Positions 1 through 8,788 of a stretch of DNA of 64,000 nucleotides are shown piece by piece. The stretch is taken from contig MKSR01000040.1 of the NCBI GenBank assembly GCA_001898145.1, forward strand, positions 310,001 to 374,000. The letters run 5' to 3'. The position numbers were made by a program, and so were the translations under genes. Positions within the stretch are counted from its first letter, which is position 1, and each line of letters starts with the position of its first letter. The notes beneath the pieces were generated by a model. It worked only from the letters and a program-made list of their open reading frames with translations, was not told the DNA's origin and ran no database searches. Source of the stretch: Dyadobacter sp. 50-39 (GTDB lineage Bacteria > Bacteroidota > Bacteroidia > Cytophagales > Spirosomataceae).

Positions 1-1
1 T

Positions 2-613
2 GCGTGCATTATTACCCATAACGATCATCGAAACAAAGGTCTTGGAAGCGCAATAACCCGGCATTTGATCGAAAGCGTGGACCGGAAGCGGTATCCGACG
101 ATCTACCTCGACGCGACCGAGTTCGGTTACCCGGTTTATTTGAAACAGGGCTTTGAAGTGGAGGGGCAATATGCGCATCTGAGACGGGAGGATGGCGTTC
201 CGGAGCGGCAGCATTCCGGGAGTATTCAGCCGTTTGCAGAGCACTTTCGGGAAACTGCTTACGCGATCGACCGCATGGTGTCCGGAGAAGACAGGCGGGG
301 CGTAATGGCCGAATTTCTGGCCGACGCGTTTGTTTGTATCGGTCCTCAGGGGGATTTACAGGGAGTTTACCTTCCTACCTGGAGCGATGGCCCTATCATG
401 GCAGCCAATGACAATGCCGGCTTTGCGCTTATGTTGTTCCGTTCCGCGATGCGGCCGGTGTCCATCCTTCCGATGGGAAACACGGCCGGGTTGAAATATC
501 TGAATGAAATTGGTTACCAAATGTACCGGACGTCACGTCGCATGATCCTTGGCCCCCGGCGGATCTGGCACCCGGAGCGCCTTTACAATCGCATCAGCGG
601 GGCGCTGGGCTGA
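2..613 (+). CDS. GNAT N-acetyltransferase, double-domain (YitH/Acetyltransf_18 type), 5' truncated
   Basis: The frame is open from the first bases of the window, so the start lies to the left. The visible N-terminus reads RNKGLG followed by an alpha-helical stretch, which is the acetyl-CoA pyrophosphate-binding motif A (R/QxxGxG/A) of GNAT acetyltransferases. The later part (a middle linker, then a second domain rich in small residues, ending with LKYLNEIGYQMYRTSRRM) resembles the C-terminal Acetyltransf_18 domain of YitH-like two-domain enzymes. About 203 codons are visible and the family is usually near 280, so roughly 70-80 residues are missing. Expected activity is transfer of acetyl from acetyl-CoA to an amine; the substrate cannot be told. 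Its stop codon TGA abuts directly the stop of the convergent gene on the other strand. Confidence 0.75.
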   Translation, partial: ACIITHNDHRNKGLGSAITRHLIESVDRKRYPTIYLDATEFGYPVYLKQGFEVEGQYAHLRREDGVPERQHSGSIQPFAEHFRETAYAIDRMVSGEDRRGVMAEFLADAFVCIGPQGDLQGVYLPTWSDGPIMAANDNAGFALMLFRSAMRPVSILPMGNTAGLKYLNEIGYQMYRTSRRMILGPRRIWHPERLYNRISGALG

Positions 614-1372
614 TCATCGCAGTACAAGCTCGCTGATTTTGGAGAATTCGGTGTGCGGCGCCATAGCTCTCACGATCCCTTTCCGATCTACCAATATAAA
701 ATAGGGCGTCTCGCTGATCTTGTAGCGGTGATTGAAACCATACGATTCCGGAACGGGAACAAAACCGCAGTTCCGTTTCGGAATCGCTTCCAGGCATTCT
801 TCTTCGGTATTAAGGGTTGTTCCGAGCGATACGATTTCAATACCCTTCTTTTTATTTTCGGTCACGAAATCAGAGATCACTTTGGTGCTGGCCAGCGTGT
901 ACAACGGCTTCTCATAGCGCACCCAAAAGCCGAGGAGGATGTATTTTCCCCGCAGCTTCTCCGAATCGTAGTCGCGCCCGTCGAGCCCGCGCATGACGAA
1001 CGGCGCGATCGGCTCCCCTACTTCGGGCATCAGGTCCGGATTGTTCATCACCGAACCGTCCTGCTGAACATACAACTGGGATTTTTTGAATACTTCAAAG
1101 GATGATGCCTTTCCGTATTTATCAAACACGGGTACGGTTTTGTACTGTCCGGGGCTGCGCTTGAGCATATTGTCGTAGGTATCGTAACTGATCCGCTTGC
1201 CGGTCGCATGGTCGACAATGGGCGAATCGCGGTTCATAACAAACTGCTGGCTTACCTTACCGTTATACCGGGTCACTTTCGGCTCGTCGGACTGACAAAA
1301 TGCTGAAAATCTGGCCATTCCGACAGCGACCAGCAGACAAACGGAAATTTTACTCACACGGCTCACGAACAT
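614..1372 (-). CDS. Thioredoxin-fold (AhpC/TSA-TlpA-like) exported protein lacking the CxxC
   Basis: 252 aa. The N-terminus has basic residues followed by a hydrophobic run ending near FSAFCQ, consistent with a signal peptide or a loose lipobox. Residues about 110-250 follow the peroxiredoxin/TlpA pattern: a GEPIAPFVMRGLDGR entry strand, LRGKYILLGFWVRYEKP where WCxxC would be expected, and a cis-Pro strand in SETPYFILVDRKGIVR. The catalytic cysteine pair is absent (WVRYEKP), so thiol redox activity is unlikely. A binding or structural role in the periplasm is an inference. The N-terminal third (YNGKVSQQF and following) is not recognised. The 134-bp gap to the divergent radical-SAM gene should hold both promoters, but I see no convincing one. 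Confidence 0.6.
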   Translation of the reverse strand: MFVSRVSKISVCLLVAVGMARFSAFCQSDEPKVTRYNGKVSQQFVMNRDSPIVDHATGKRISYDTYDNMLKRSPGQYKTVPVFDKYGKASSFEVFKKSQLYVQQDGSVMNNPDLMPEVGEPIAPFVMRGLDGRDYDSEKLRGKYILLGFWVRYEKPLYTLASTKVISDFVTENKKKGIEIVSLGTTLNTEEECLEAIPKRNCGFVPVPESYGFNHRYKISETPYFILVDRKGIVRAMAPHTEFSKISELVLR

Positions 1373-1506
1373 TCCGCCCCAAAAGATTGTATTAGTACCA
1401 GATAATTGATATTTTCATGCACAAATATTCAGTCAGCATGACCTCCTAATAACTGGTTAATGCCGATCAATATTTTAGATGAATTTAACTAATTGCAAAT
1501 TTAGGT

Positions 1507-2763
1507 ATGTACGAGCGGATCCGGGAGAAGTTGGGGATTCTGGCCGATGCTGCGAAATACGATGTGTCATGCTCGTCAAGCGGCAGTAACCGGAAAAATG
1601 AGAACAAAGGAATTGGGGATGCGGAAGGAACGGGGATCTGTCACACCTACACCGAAGACGGCCGGTGCGTGTCGCTGCTGAAAATACTGCTGACCAACCA
1701 TTGCATTTACGATTGCGCATTCTGCGTGTCGCGGCGCAGCAACGACATTAAACGCGCCGCATTTACGGTGGAAGAGGTGGTGGAGCTGACCATGAATTTC
1801 TACCGCCGCAATTACATTGAAGGTCTGTTCCTCAGTTCGGGTATTTTCAAGGATGCCGACTATACCATGGAACGGCTCGTGCGCATCGTGAAAAAGCTGA
1901 GGCAGGAGGAGCGTTTCAATGGCTATATCCATTTAAAAACCATCCCGGGCGCGAGCGACGAATTGCTGCGCGAAGCAGGTATGTATGCCGACCGCATGAG
2001 CATTAACCTTGAAATGCCGACGGAAACGGGCCTTAAATTGCTCGCGCCGGAAAAGTCGCATGCAGAGGTGAAAAAGCCTTTGAAATACATTCAAAACAGC
2101 ATTACCCAATTTCAAAGCGAGAAGGCGCTGATCAAGAGCGTGCCTAAATTCGTTCCGGCCGGGCAAAGTACGCAGATCGTCGTCGGTGCCACGCCTGAAT
2201 CGGATAAGGAGATTTTGTACACCGCCAATGCCTTCTATCAGCGTTTTTCGCTCAAACGGGTATATTACTCGGGCTACATTCCGATCAGTCACGACAGCCG
2301 ACTGCCCGTTATTGGCTCCCAACCGCCTCTGATCCGCGAAAACAGGCTCTATCAGGCTGACTGGCTGATGCGGTTTTACGGTTTCAAAGTCCAGGAAATT
2401 CTCAACGATATTCACCCGAACCTCGAAGTGGATGTCGATCCGAAACTGAGCTGGGCGCTCCGCAACCTGGATCAGTTTCCGGTGGATGTGAATACAGCCG
2501 ATTATTACATGATCCTGCGGGTACCCGGCATTGGCGTAAGCTCGGCGTTGAAAATCGTGCAGGCGCGCAAGTTCGGGCGTTTATATCAAAGCCATTTGCG
2601 TAAACTGGGTATTGCATTCGGCAAGGCGCGGCATTTCATCCGGTACGCGGACAGCCCAATTCAGTTGAAGGATTACGAGGCGGGCCATATCAAAGGCCTT
2701 ATTCTCTCGGAAAGCAAGAGCAAATACCAGAAAAATCCGCATAATCAACTATCGCTTTTCTGA
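1507..2763 (+). CDS. Radical SAM protein, putative DNA modification/repair (TIGR03916 family)
   Basis: 418 aa. The start ATG at 1507 fits the family's typical opening (LGILADAAKYDVSCSSSG at about residues 9-26). The radical-SAM [4Fe-4S] ligands are C66, C70 and C73 in CIYDCAFC (Cx3Cx2C). A TIM-barrel body follows, with ...LKTIPGASDELL and NLEMPTE. Near residues 325-350 is a helix-hairpin-helix element (RVPGIGVSSALKIVQARKFG), a non-specific DNA-binding motif. The family is annotated as a putative DNA repair enzyme related to spore photoproduct lyase, but no substrate is established. The TGA stop overlaps the ATG of the next gene (TGATG), implying translational coupling to its usual partner. 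Confidence 0.85.
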   Translation: MYERIREKLGILADAAKYDVSCSSSGSNRKNENKGIGDAEGTGICHTYTEDGRCVSLLKILLTNHCIYDCAFCVSRRSNDIKRAAFTVEEVVELTMNFYRRNYIEGLFLSSGIFKDADYTMERLVRIVKKLRQEERFNGYIHLKTIPGASDELLREAGMYADRMSINLEMPTETGLKLLAPEKSHAEVKKPLKYIQNSITQFQSEKALIKSVPKFVPAGQSTQIVVGATPESDKEILYTANAFYQRFSLKRVYYSGYIPISHDSRLPVIGSQPPLIRENRLYQADWLMRFYGFKVQEILNDIHPNLEVDVDPKLSWALRNLDQFPVDVNTADYYMILRVPGIGVSSALKIVQARKFGRLYQSHLRKLGIAFGKARHFIRYADSPIQLKDYEAGHIKGLILSESKSKYQKNPHNQLSLF

Positions 2764-3530
2764 TGGAGCTATACATTTTCGACGGATCGCTGGAAGGGCT
2801 CCTAACGGCTGTTTTTGAAAGCTACCACCGCAAATCGCCCGTGGTAAAGCTGGTAACAGAGGCTTCGTACATTCCAGACGTTTTCCAATCAGGATTTCAG
2901 ATTTTGTCCGACCGGGAGAAAGGCAAGCGGGTGTGGAGAGGCCTGTGCAAAAAGATGGGAAAAGAATGGCAGCTACGCTTTTACAAAGCCTTTCTTTCGG
3001 AGCAGCCGGATGTCTTTCAGCATTTGTTCAATTTCTCCCGCTATATCATCGATCAGCCGGCGGGTGCAACGGAAAACTTTGCGCATCGGGATGTGCTGGC
3101 CATTTCCCAGACCGCACAGAAAGTTCATCGCGAAAAGCACCGGATGGAAGCATTTGTACGGTTTCAGAAGACGGGCGACGGCATTTACTATGCCCATATC
3201 GAACCCGATTTTGATGTACTTCCCCTGCTCCCGGAACACTTCCAGAACCGCTATGCCGATCAGCGCTGGATTATTTATGATTTGAAAAGGAAGTACGGGC
3301 TGTATTACGATCTGGAAAAAACAGAGGAAATCGAACTGGCTGAGGCGCCACAGATGTCGATCGTCAATGCACTTCCCTCCGATGTGCTGGACCCTAAGGA
3401 GCAGTTGTACACTTTGCTGTGGCAGGACTACTTCACAAGCACGAATATTCAGGCCCGCAAGAATACCCGCCTGCACGTGCGCCATGTGCCACGCCGCTAC
3501 TGGAAGTATCTTTCTGAAAAGCAGGGATAG
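2763..3530 (+). CDS. TIGR03915 family putative DNA repair protein (DUF4130 domain)
   Basis: 255 aa. The N-terminus MELYIFDGSLEGLLTAVFES is typical of the family that almost always sits beside the TIGR03916 radical-SAM protein. The middle holds a DUF4130-type region (HRMEAFVRFQKTGDGIYYAHIEPDFDVLPLLPEHF) that in other proteins is fused to uracil-DNA-glycosylase domains. The start overlaps the upstream stop by one base, so the two proteins are probably made in fixed ratio and may act as a complex on damaged or modified DNA. That function is inferred from association only. The C-terminus is basic (RKNTRLHVRHVPRRYWKYL), consistent with nucleic-acid binding. Confidence 0.82.
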   Translation: MELYIFDGSLEGLLTAVFESYHRKSPVVKLVTEASYIPDVFQSGFQILSDREKGKRVWRGLCKKMGKEWQLRFYKAFLSEQPDVFQHLFNFSRYIIDQPAGATENFAHRDVLAISQTAQKVHREKHRMEAFVRFQKTGDGIYYAHIEPDFDVLPLLPEHFQNRYADQRWIIYDLKRKYGLYYDLEKTEEIELAEAPQMSIVNALPSDVLDPKEQLYTLLWQDYFTSTNIQARKNTRLHVRHVPRRYWKYLSEKQG

Positions 3531-3567
3531 ATTTTACTGATTTTCAATATTATTTTTTTGCATGTCG

Positions 3568-3589
3568 CCACGGTTTGCAATGACCGTGG
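3568..3589. repeat. Inverted repeat in the leader of the T9SS-secreted protein gene
   Basis: CCACGGT at 3568-3574 is mirrored by ACCGTGG at 3583-3589 with an 8-nt loop. No T-tract follows on either strand, so it looks more like an operator or an mRNA leader hairpin than a terminator. It lies between the DNA-repair pair and the start codon at 3680. Confidence 0.35.
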
Positions 3590-3679
3590 TGTCTCGGAAA
3601 ATGTAGACAATCCAAGTTTGCATTGTCTTTTCCAACGAACCCGTTGGAAGGTCCATTCATCCAAATTTTCCAGCATGCT

Positions 3680-6091
3680 ATGAAAACCTTTACTTCCGTT
3701 ATTTGCTTTCTGCTCTCAGCGATCGCTTCCGTGCCCGCAGGCGCAAGTATCCGTACCACCGACGAGGGCTCCTCAGCCAATGGGGCAGCCTTTACCATCT
3801 GCCTGGAAGCTGAAAATGGTAATGGCGACGGTCCCATCTCTTCCGACCCCAACGCTTCCAATGGCCTCACGAGGGGCTTCCGAAACTCTTCGGATTATTT
3901 TGTGGATTACGTGACCGACGTCCCGTCTACCGCCAAGTATCAGGTAACCCTTCGGTATTATGCCGAACGGAATTCACTGGTCAATGTTTCTGTCAATGGT
4001 GGTTCGACATTCCAGGTGGAACTGCCCGCTTCGCATTCCTGGAATATCGCCTGGACGGAATATACTTTCGAAGTGAATTTAACAGCCGGCAACAATGGGG
4101 TGAGGGTGAAAGAACTTCCGGGCTACGACGTCAGGCAGGACAAAACCTGCTGGACCGAAATACCCGGAACCGAATGGCCGATCACCTGCGATTTCAAAGT
4201 TAATCCGCAGGTTGTCGGAAATGTCTCCAGCTATCGGCCCGGGCAGATGGTAACGCTCGACGCGGGCTGCACGGGCGCAGATTGCAATGCCGCTTCGCTA
4301 TCCTGGTTTGGCAATAACACGCTCTATTCAGGTGGAGTGGTATCATTCAATGCACCGGAGACACCCGGCGACTACTCTTACAGGTTGGGTGCGTTCCGGA
4401 AAGGATGTGTCAACGATACGAGTGTAACATTGTCGATTCGTGTCGATACGACGCCGGCCGACTGCGAGTTTACGGTCGGATCGATCGTAAGCGACTATAC
4501 CCCCAGCTGCACGCAACCTCTGACCGTCACCGCCGAGTGTTTTGGAGCCGGCTGCGCGGGAGTTACTTACCGGCTGACCGGGCCGGACATCAACGGCACC
4601 GGAAATACCATCAACTTTTACGCTCCTTCTCAAAACGGGACTTATTCTTACACCCGGACCGGTTCTAAACCCGGCTGTCCGGATATCAGCAGTAATTTCC
4701 AATTGACGATCAGCGATTGCGGCAGTCAGCCGTTCCAGGCTTGCATTGAAGCGGAGGACGCGCAGGGCAATGCACCGATCTCCGAAGACCCCAATGCCTC
4801 GGGCGGCAAAACCAGAGGCGGCCAGGCCATTCCAGATAACTATGTGGAGTACGTCGTGTGGGGTGTTCAGGTGGACGGCCCGCATGCTATCACATTACGC
4901 TACTATGCCGAAGCCAACACCGCCGTGGAAGTAAAGATCAACGACGAGCCCGTGGCGCACAAAATCGAACTAGAAGCATCCCACTCCTGGAACATCGTAT
5001 GGACGGAGCGTACCCTGCTTTTCACCTTGAAAAAAGGCGTGAATATGATCCGGGTGAAAGGCTACCCCGGATATAGCCCGGTAAGGCAAGACAGGCTTTG
5101 CATTATGGAAATGCCCGGCACGCCGCCTGCCTGCGACTTCAACATCACTGCGAGCCCCTCTACTCCGACGCCCGCTTGCGGCAGCCAGTTTACCATGACC
5201 GCCAATTGCACCGGCCCGGATTGCGGGGGAGTTTACTACAACTGGTTTGACGATGGCGGCTTTGCCCGGTACACGCAAACAATCGATGTGACGGCTCCGT
5301 CTTACGTGGGTTCGTTCTACCTGTCGGTAGCAGCAGGGAAAGATGGCTGTGCGCAAAAAATCGTAAGAGTGCCCTACCAGGTTACCAGCTGCCCTCCTCC
5401 GGGAGGCGTGCTCACCTCTGCCTGCGTGGAAGCAGAGCATTCGGCGAGCAATGGCCCGGTGTCCGGCGATCCTAATGCTTCGAACGGACAAACACGCGGC
5501 TCGCAAAACAACTATGATTATTATGTTGATTACCAGTTGAGCGGCTTCGTAGGCGGCCCCTACCCTTTGACTATCCGCTATTATGCCGAGGCCGATGCGC
5601 AGGTAAGCGTGTCGGTGAATGGAACCGTCCAGCTCACCTCCGTGCTGCTCGGCGCTTCCCATAGCTGGAATATCGTATCCCGGGAAGCCATGGTTTACAT
5701 TACAGTACCCGACGGCAACAGTATCATCCGCATTCAGGGGTTGCCGGGAGCGCCTGTGCGCCAGGACAAAATATGCGTCGGGACTACGCAGAGTAATGCG
5801 AGAATGGCAGTGCCGGAATTTGGTCAATCGCAAACCGATGATCCGCAGCTGCAAGCTTTCCCTAACCCCGCCCCGGGCGAGTTTAAAGCTGTATTTGATT
5901 TGAAAACCGGGGAGACGGGTTCTATGCTGGTAACCGATGTGCAGGGCAAAGTCTGGCATACCCGCCATGTGAGTGGTAAAGGCAGGCATGAGGAGCGGAT
6001 AAGCCTTCCCCATGCACCAGCCGGCATTTACCTGCTGCAAGTAAAAAAACCGGATTCCGTAGAGACGAAAAAGATTTTACTCACACGTTAG
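3680..6091 (+). CDS. T9SS-secreted multi-module carbohydrate-binding-like protein
   Basis: 803 aa from the ATG at 3680, chosen because a signal peptide (MKTFTSVICFLLSAIASVPAGA) begins there; the frame opens 19 codons earlier. Three homologous CBM6/35-like modules lie at about residues 41-165, 353-480 and 580-700, each with the pattern C.EAE, DPNAS.G.TRG, YYAE and SHSWNI. Between them are three Cys-rich Ig-like domains at about 170-255, 262-347 and 484-572, each carrying a C-T/F-G-x-x-C motif. Residues about 724-803 are a type A T9SS sorting domain (FPNPAPGEF, LVTDVQGKVW, PAGIYLLQVKK). No catalytic domain is visible. A cell-surface or released polysaccharide-binding role is inferred. The repeats suggest growth by internal duplication. 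Confidence 0.8.
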   Translation: MKTFTSVICFLLSAIASVPAGASIRTTDEGSSANGAAFTICLEAENGNGDGPISSDPNASNGLTRGFRNSSDYFVDYVTDVPSTAKYQVTLRYYAERNSLVNVSVNGGSTFQVELPASHSWNIAWTEYTFEVNLTAGNNGVRVKELPGYDVRQDKTCWTEIPGTEWPITCDFKVNPQVVGNVSSYRPGQMVTLDAGCTGADCNAASLSWFGNNTLYSGGVVSFNAPETPGDYSYRLGAFRKGCVNDTSVTLSIRVDTTPADCEFTVGSIVSDYTPSCTQPLTVTAECFGAGCAGVTYRLTGPDINGTGNTINFYAPSQNGTYSYTRTGSKPGCPDISSNFQLTISDCGSQPFQACIEAEDAQGNAPISEDPNASGGKTRGGQAIPDNYVEYVVWGVQVDGPHAITLRYYAEANTAVEVKINDEPVAHKIELEASHSWNIVWTERTLLFTLKKGVNMIRVKGYPGYSPVRQDRLCIMEMPGTPPACDFNITASPSTPTPACGSQFTMTANCTGPDCGGVYYNWFDDGGFARYTQTIDVTAPSYVGSFYLSVAAGKDGCAQKIVRVPYQVTSCPPPGGVLTSACVEAEHSASNGPVSGDPNASNGQTRGSQNNYDYYVDYQLSGFVGGPYPLTIRYYAEADAQVSVSVNGTVQLTSVLLGASHSWNIVSREAMVYITVPDGNSIIRIQGLPGAPVRQDKICVGTTQSNARMAVPEFGQSQTDDPQLQAFPNPAPGEFKAVFDLKTGETGSMLVTDVQGKVWHTRHVSGKGRHEERISLPHAPAGIYLLQVKKPDSVETKKILLTR

Positions 6092-6099
6092 AAGCAGAA

Positions 6100-6129
6100 A
6101 AGCGGTTGCCTGGTGACGGGCAACCGCTT
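6100..6129 (-). terminator. Rho-independent terminator between convergent genes
   Basis: Perfect 11-bp stem AAGCGGTTGCC (6100-6110) / GGCAACCGCTT (6119-6129) with an 8-nt loop. On the minus strand the stem runs into TTTTC, so it should mainly end the M61 peptidase transcript. On the plus strand the following sequence is poor in T. Confidence 0.7.
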
Positions 6130-6132
6130 GCA

Positions 6133-7953
6133 TTACTTCCATTTGCTCCCCAGCCAGGCCTTTCGAAAAGTTTCCATCTCCGGCGTGACCGTTTTACCCA
6201 CTGACTCGTAAGTCACAACTTCCGGGCGGGGGTTTTCAATCAGTTCCACTTCTGCCGTTTTCAGCTCGTCGCGGTGCTTATACTCCACCATCATGCGATC
6301 CCCCGGCTTGTGCGATTGGAGCGTGGCCAGCAACTCGTCATTTTTGCTGATTGCTCTTCCGTCAATTTTCAGGATTTCATCGTCAATATCCAGTCCTGCA
6401 TTGTAGAGCGGGCTGCCGATGGTGGTGTTGGCGGAGATCGTCAGTCCCGTGCCTTCCTTGTAATTGACAAAATCCCCCAGCCATGCCTGCCCTTCAAACC
6501 GCTTTCTTAGTAGCAGACCTGCCCTGGCCAGTAGCGGACCATAATCCAGCGACTCATGCCCATTGATGTACTTTGCAAAAAACTGCTCTGCAAATGCCTT
6601 GTTTTTGGTATATGCAGCTAACACCGCTTCCAGGTCCGACACATTGTAAGCAATCTCAGGCTTTCCATGTTTTGCCCAAACAGCCTTCATAAAATCGTCG
6701 AGATTCATACCTTTGGCTCTCAATTCAAGATCTAATGCGAGTGCCACCGACGCGCCGTAAGGGTAGTAGGAAGTGTAGGTATTAGAATAATTCGTTTTAT
6801 CTATCGCCACGCCCGCGTCTACGAAAACCGCATGGCTGCTGGCCTGTACCGGTGAAATGCGCTTCGCGCCGACGGTATTTTCCTTCGTGTTCACCAGCGT
6901 CGTCAGGGTCCGGCAATACTCGTCCAGCGAATCGAATCCGGCCCTTTCCAGCAGGAGCTCACCATAGTATTGCGTAAAACCTTCGGCAAACCAGAGCTCG
7001 AAACTCATATTGCTCTTCTCGAAATTGAAAGGTTCCAGCGTTTTCGGGCGAATGCGCTCGACATTCCAGGTATGGAAAAACTCATGGGAGAACACGCCCA
7101 GAAGGTTGTCGGAACCATTAAATGCAACCGGCAGCGTGATCATAGTGCTGTTGCGGTGCTCCATCCCGTCGCCCTTCACATAGGGATTAATGCTCGCCAG
7201 GAAAGTGTAGTGGCCGTTGTCGAACGCCGGAAATTCCCCGAAAACCATGCGCGCCTCCTGGGTAATGCGCTTCACCTTGTCTGCAAATGCGGATGCCAGC
7301 GAATCACTGCTTTTTGCTTCCAATGCAAGCCGGAATTCCGACGGTTTGCTATCCGCGTTAGGCACAGTCCAGTCCCTGATCATCAGCCTCCCTATTTTAG
7401 TGGGCGAATCCATGAAGTACTGCAAATCCGGCGCGGTAAATACATGGGCCTTGCCGGTCGGTTTGAGCTGGGTCGCTATCGTCCACCCATTGGATTCCGG
7501 TATGTTGAAAGCGATTGTGATCGGCGCTTTTTGCAGCTCTTTCACCCACATAAATGCCGCGGGCATATTCAAATGCACGCTGCTGGCGTCGATTCCGGCG
7601 TAAGTTCCGTCGGCGTGATTGGCATATAGGGTATACTCGACCTTCACAAAACCATTGATACCCGCAACCTTATAAACATCCCCGTCCACACGCTGCACCG
7701 TGATCGGTTTGCCCGCCTTGTCAAAGGCCGCTACATCATATATATTCTTCCCGTACTCGTGCGTGGCGTACCTGCCTGGCGACGAGCGCGACATCCGGAA
7801 AGTCAGCTCCTTTTGAGGTGCGTCGGAAACGGATAGGGCAATGCGGGCTTCGTGGTGTACGATATTGGGAAAGGATACGTCGTAGCGTAGCGTCTGCGCG
7901 AATGCGTACGAGCATAACAGGGGCGTGGCGAGCAGAGCGGCCAGTTTTTTCAT
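6133..7953 (-). CDS. M61 family metallopeptidase with C-terminal PDZ domain
   Basis: 606 aa with a clear signal peptide (MKKLAALLATPLLCSYAFAQ), so periplasmic. An N-terminal beta-rich domain (about 20-200) is followed by the catalytic domain: zinc motif HEFFH at 290-294 in FSHEFFHTWNVERIRP, and the third ligand Glu at about 324 in WFAEGFTQYYG. Near residues 505-580 is a PDZ domain (SPLYNAGLDIDDEILKIDG). This order is that of the glycyl aminopeptidase family (M61), whose members trim peptides with N-terminal Gly or Ala. The gene is convergent with the upstream T9SS gene and divergent from the DUF1080 gene at 8099. Confidence 0.9.
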   Translation of the reverse strand: MKKLAALLATPLLCSYAFAQTLRYDVSFPNIVHHEARIALSVSDAPQKELTFRMSRSSPGRYATHEYGKNIYDVAAFDKAGKPITVQRVDGDVYKVAGINGFVKVEYTLYANHADGTYAGIDASSVHLNMPAAFMWVKELQKAPITIAFNIPESNGWTIATQLKPTGKAHVFTAPDLQYFMDSPTKIGRLMIRDWTVPNADSKPSEFRLALEAKSSDSLASAFADKVKRITQEARMVFGEFPAFDNGHYTFLASINPYVKGDGMEHRNSTMITLPVAFNGSDNLLGVFSHEFFHTWNVERIRPKTLEPFNFEKSNMSFELWFAEGFTQYYGELLLERAGFDSLDEYCRTLTTLVNTKENTVGAKRISPVQASSHAVFVDAGVAIDKTNYSNTYTSYYPYGASVALALDLELRAKGMNLDDFMKAVWAKHGKPEIAYNVSDLEAVLAAYTKNKAFAEQFFAKYINGHESLDYGPLLARAGLLLRKRFEGQAWLGDFVNYKEGTGLTISANTTIGSPLYNAGLDIDDEILKIDGRAISKNDELLATLQSHKPGDRMMVEYKHRDELKTAEVELIENPRPEVVTYESVGKTVTPEMETFRKAWLGSKWK

Positions 7954-8098
7954 GGACTAATGCGATGATTTGCGAATGAGAAAGCTCCAATTTAAACCAA
8001 TACGCGAACATTTGGAGTAGTAATACAGCTACTCACCCGATTATTGCTTAATTTTTCCGGTTCAAATCCCATTAAAACTTTAAATAGTATCGACGTCC

Positions 8099-8788
8099 AT
8101 GAAGAAACGCTTTCTACCCCTTGCCCTGACCCTCGCTATCGCCTCGCAACATGCTTACAGCCAAACAAAAGCACTTTTTAACGGCAAGGATCTTAAAGGA
8201 TGGCACATCGACGTGCCCGAAATGGATAAGGATCCCAAGGCTGTCAACCCGTTTCTCGTGCGCAACGGAATGCTCGTGAGCCTGGGCACACCCGGCGGGC
8301 ACCTGATCACGGACGCTCAGTATGAAAATTTCCGCTTCACATTCCAGTATCGCTTTGCAGGCAAACCGGGCAATTGCGGTGCGCTCGTATTCGTATCCAA
8401 GCCACGTGATCTGTACGATATGTTTCCCAAATCCATCGAAATACAACTGATGAACCAGAATGCAGGCGATTTCTGGTGCATTCAGGAAGATATCACAGTG
8501 CCCGACATGGAAAAACGCCGCGGGCCTAAGGAAAAATGGGGCGTCAATGGCGACAAGCTCCGCCGCATTCCCAATCTCACCGATGGTACCGAAAAGCCCC
8601 TGGGCGAATGGAATTCGATGGTGATAGAATGTGTTAAGAATTCAATTAAAGTATGGCTCAATGGTGTACTGGTCAACTACGGCTACGACGCGACCGCTTC
8701 GAAAGGACAGATCGCTTTGCAGTCGGAAGGCTCGGAAGTTGAGTTCAAAGACGTTAAACTGACGCCGATCAAAGCGTTGACCAAATAA
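8099..8788 (+). CDS. DUF1080 (3-keto-disaccharide hydrolase-like) secreted protein
   Basis: 229 aa. The signal peptide is MKKRFLPLALTLAIASQHAYSQ. The mature part is a single concanavalin-like DUF1080 domain with the usual landmarks: LFNGKDLKGWHID, a VRNGMLVSLGTPGGHL strand pair, NFRFTFQYRF, and a closing VEFKDVKLTPI. Members of this family are now described as acting on 3-keto-glycosides, but activity here is inferred. The TAA stop overlaps the ATG of lspA by one base (TAATG), an unusual pairing that couples a periplasmic sugar-processing protein to the lipoprotein signal peptidase. Confidence 0.85.
   Translation: MKKRFLPLALTLAIASQHAYSQTKALFNGKDLKGWHIDVPEMDKDPKAVNPFLVRNGMLVSLGTPGGHLITDAQYENFRFTFQYRFAGKPGNCGALVFVSKPRDLYDMFPKSIEIQLMNQNAGDFWCIQEDITVPDMEKRRGPKEKWGVNGDKLRRIPNLTDGTEKPLGEWNSMVIECVKNSIKVWLNGVLVNYGYDATASKGQIALQSEGSEVEFKDVKLTPIKALTK

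Noticed and set aside
4970-6040. Minus-strand frame of 356 codons opposite the T9SS protein gene
   Set aside because: Arg/His-rich shadow of a repeat-containing gene with signal peptide and sorting domain on the plus strand.
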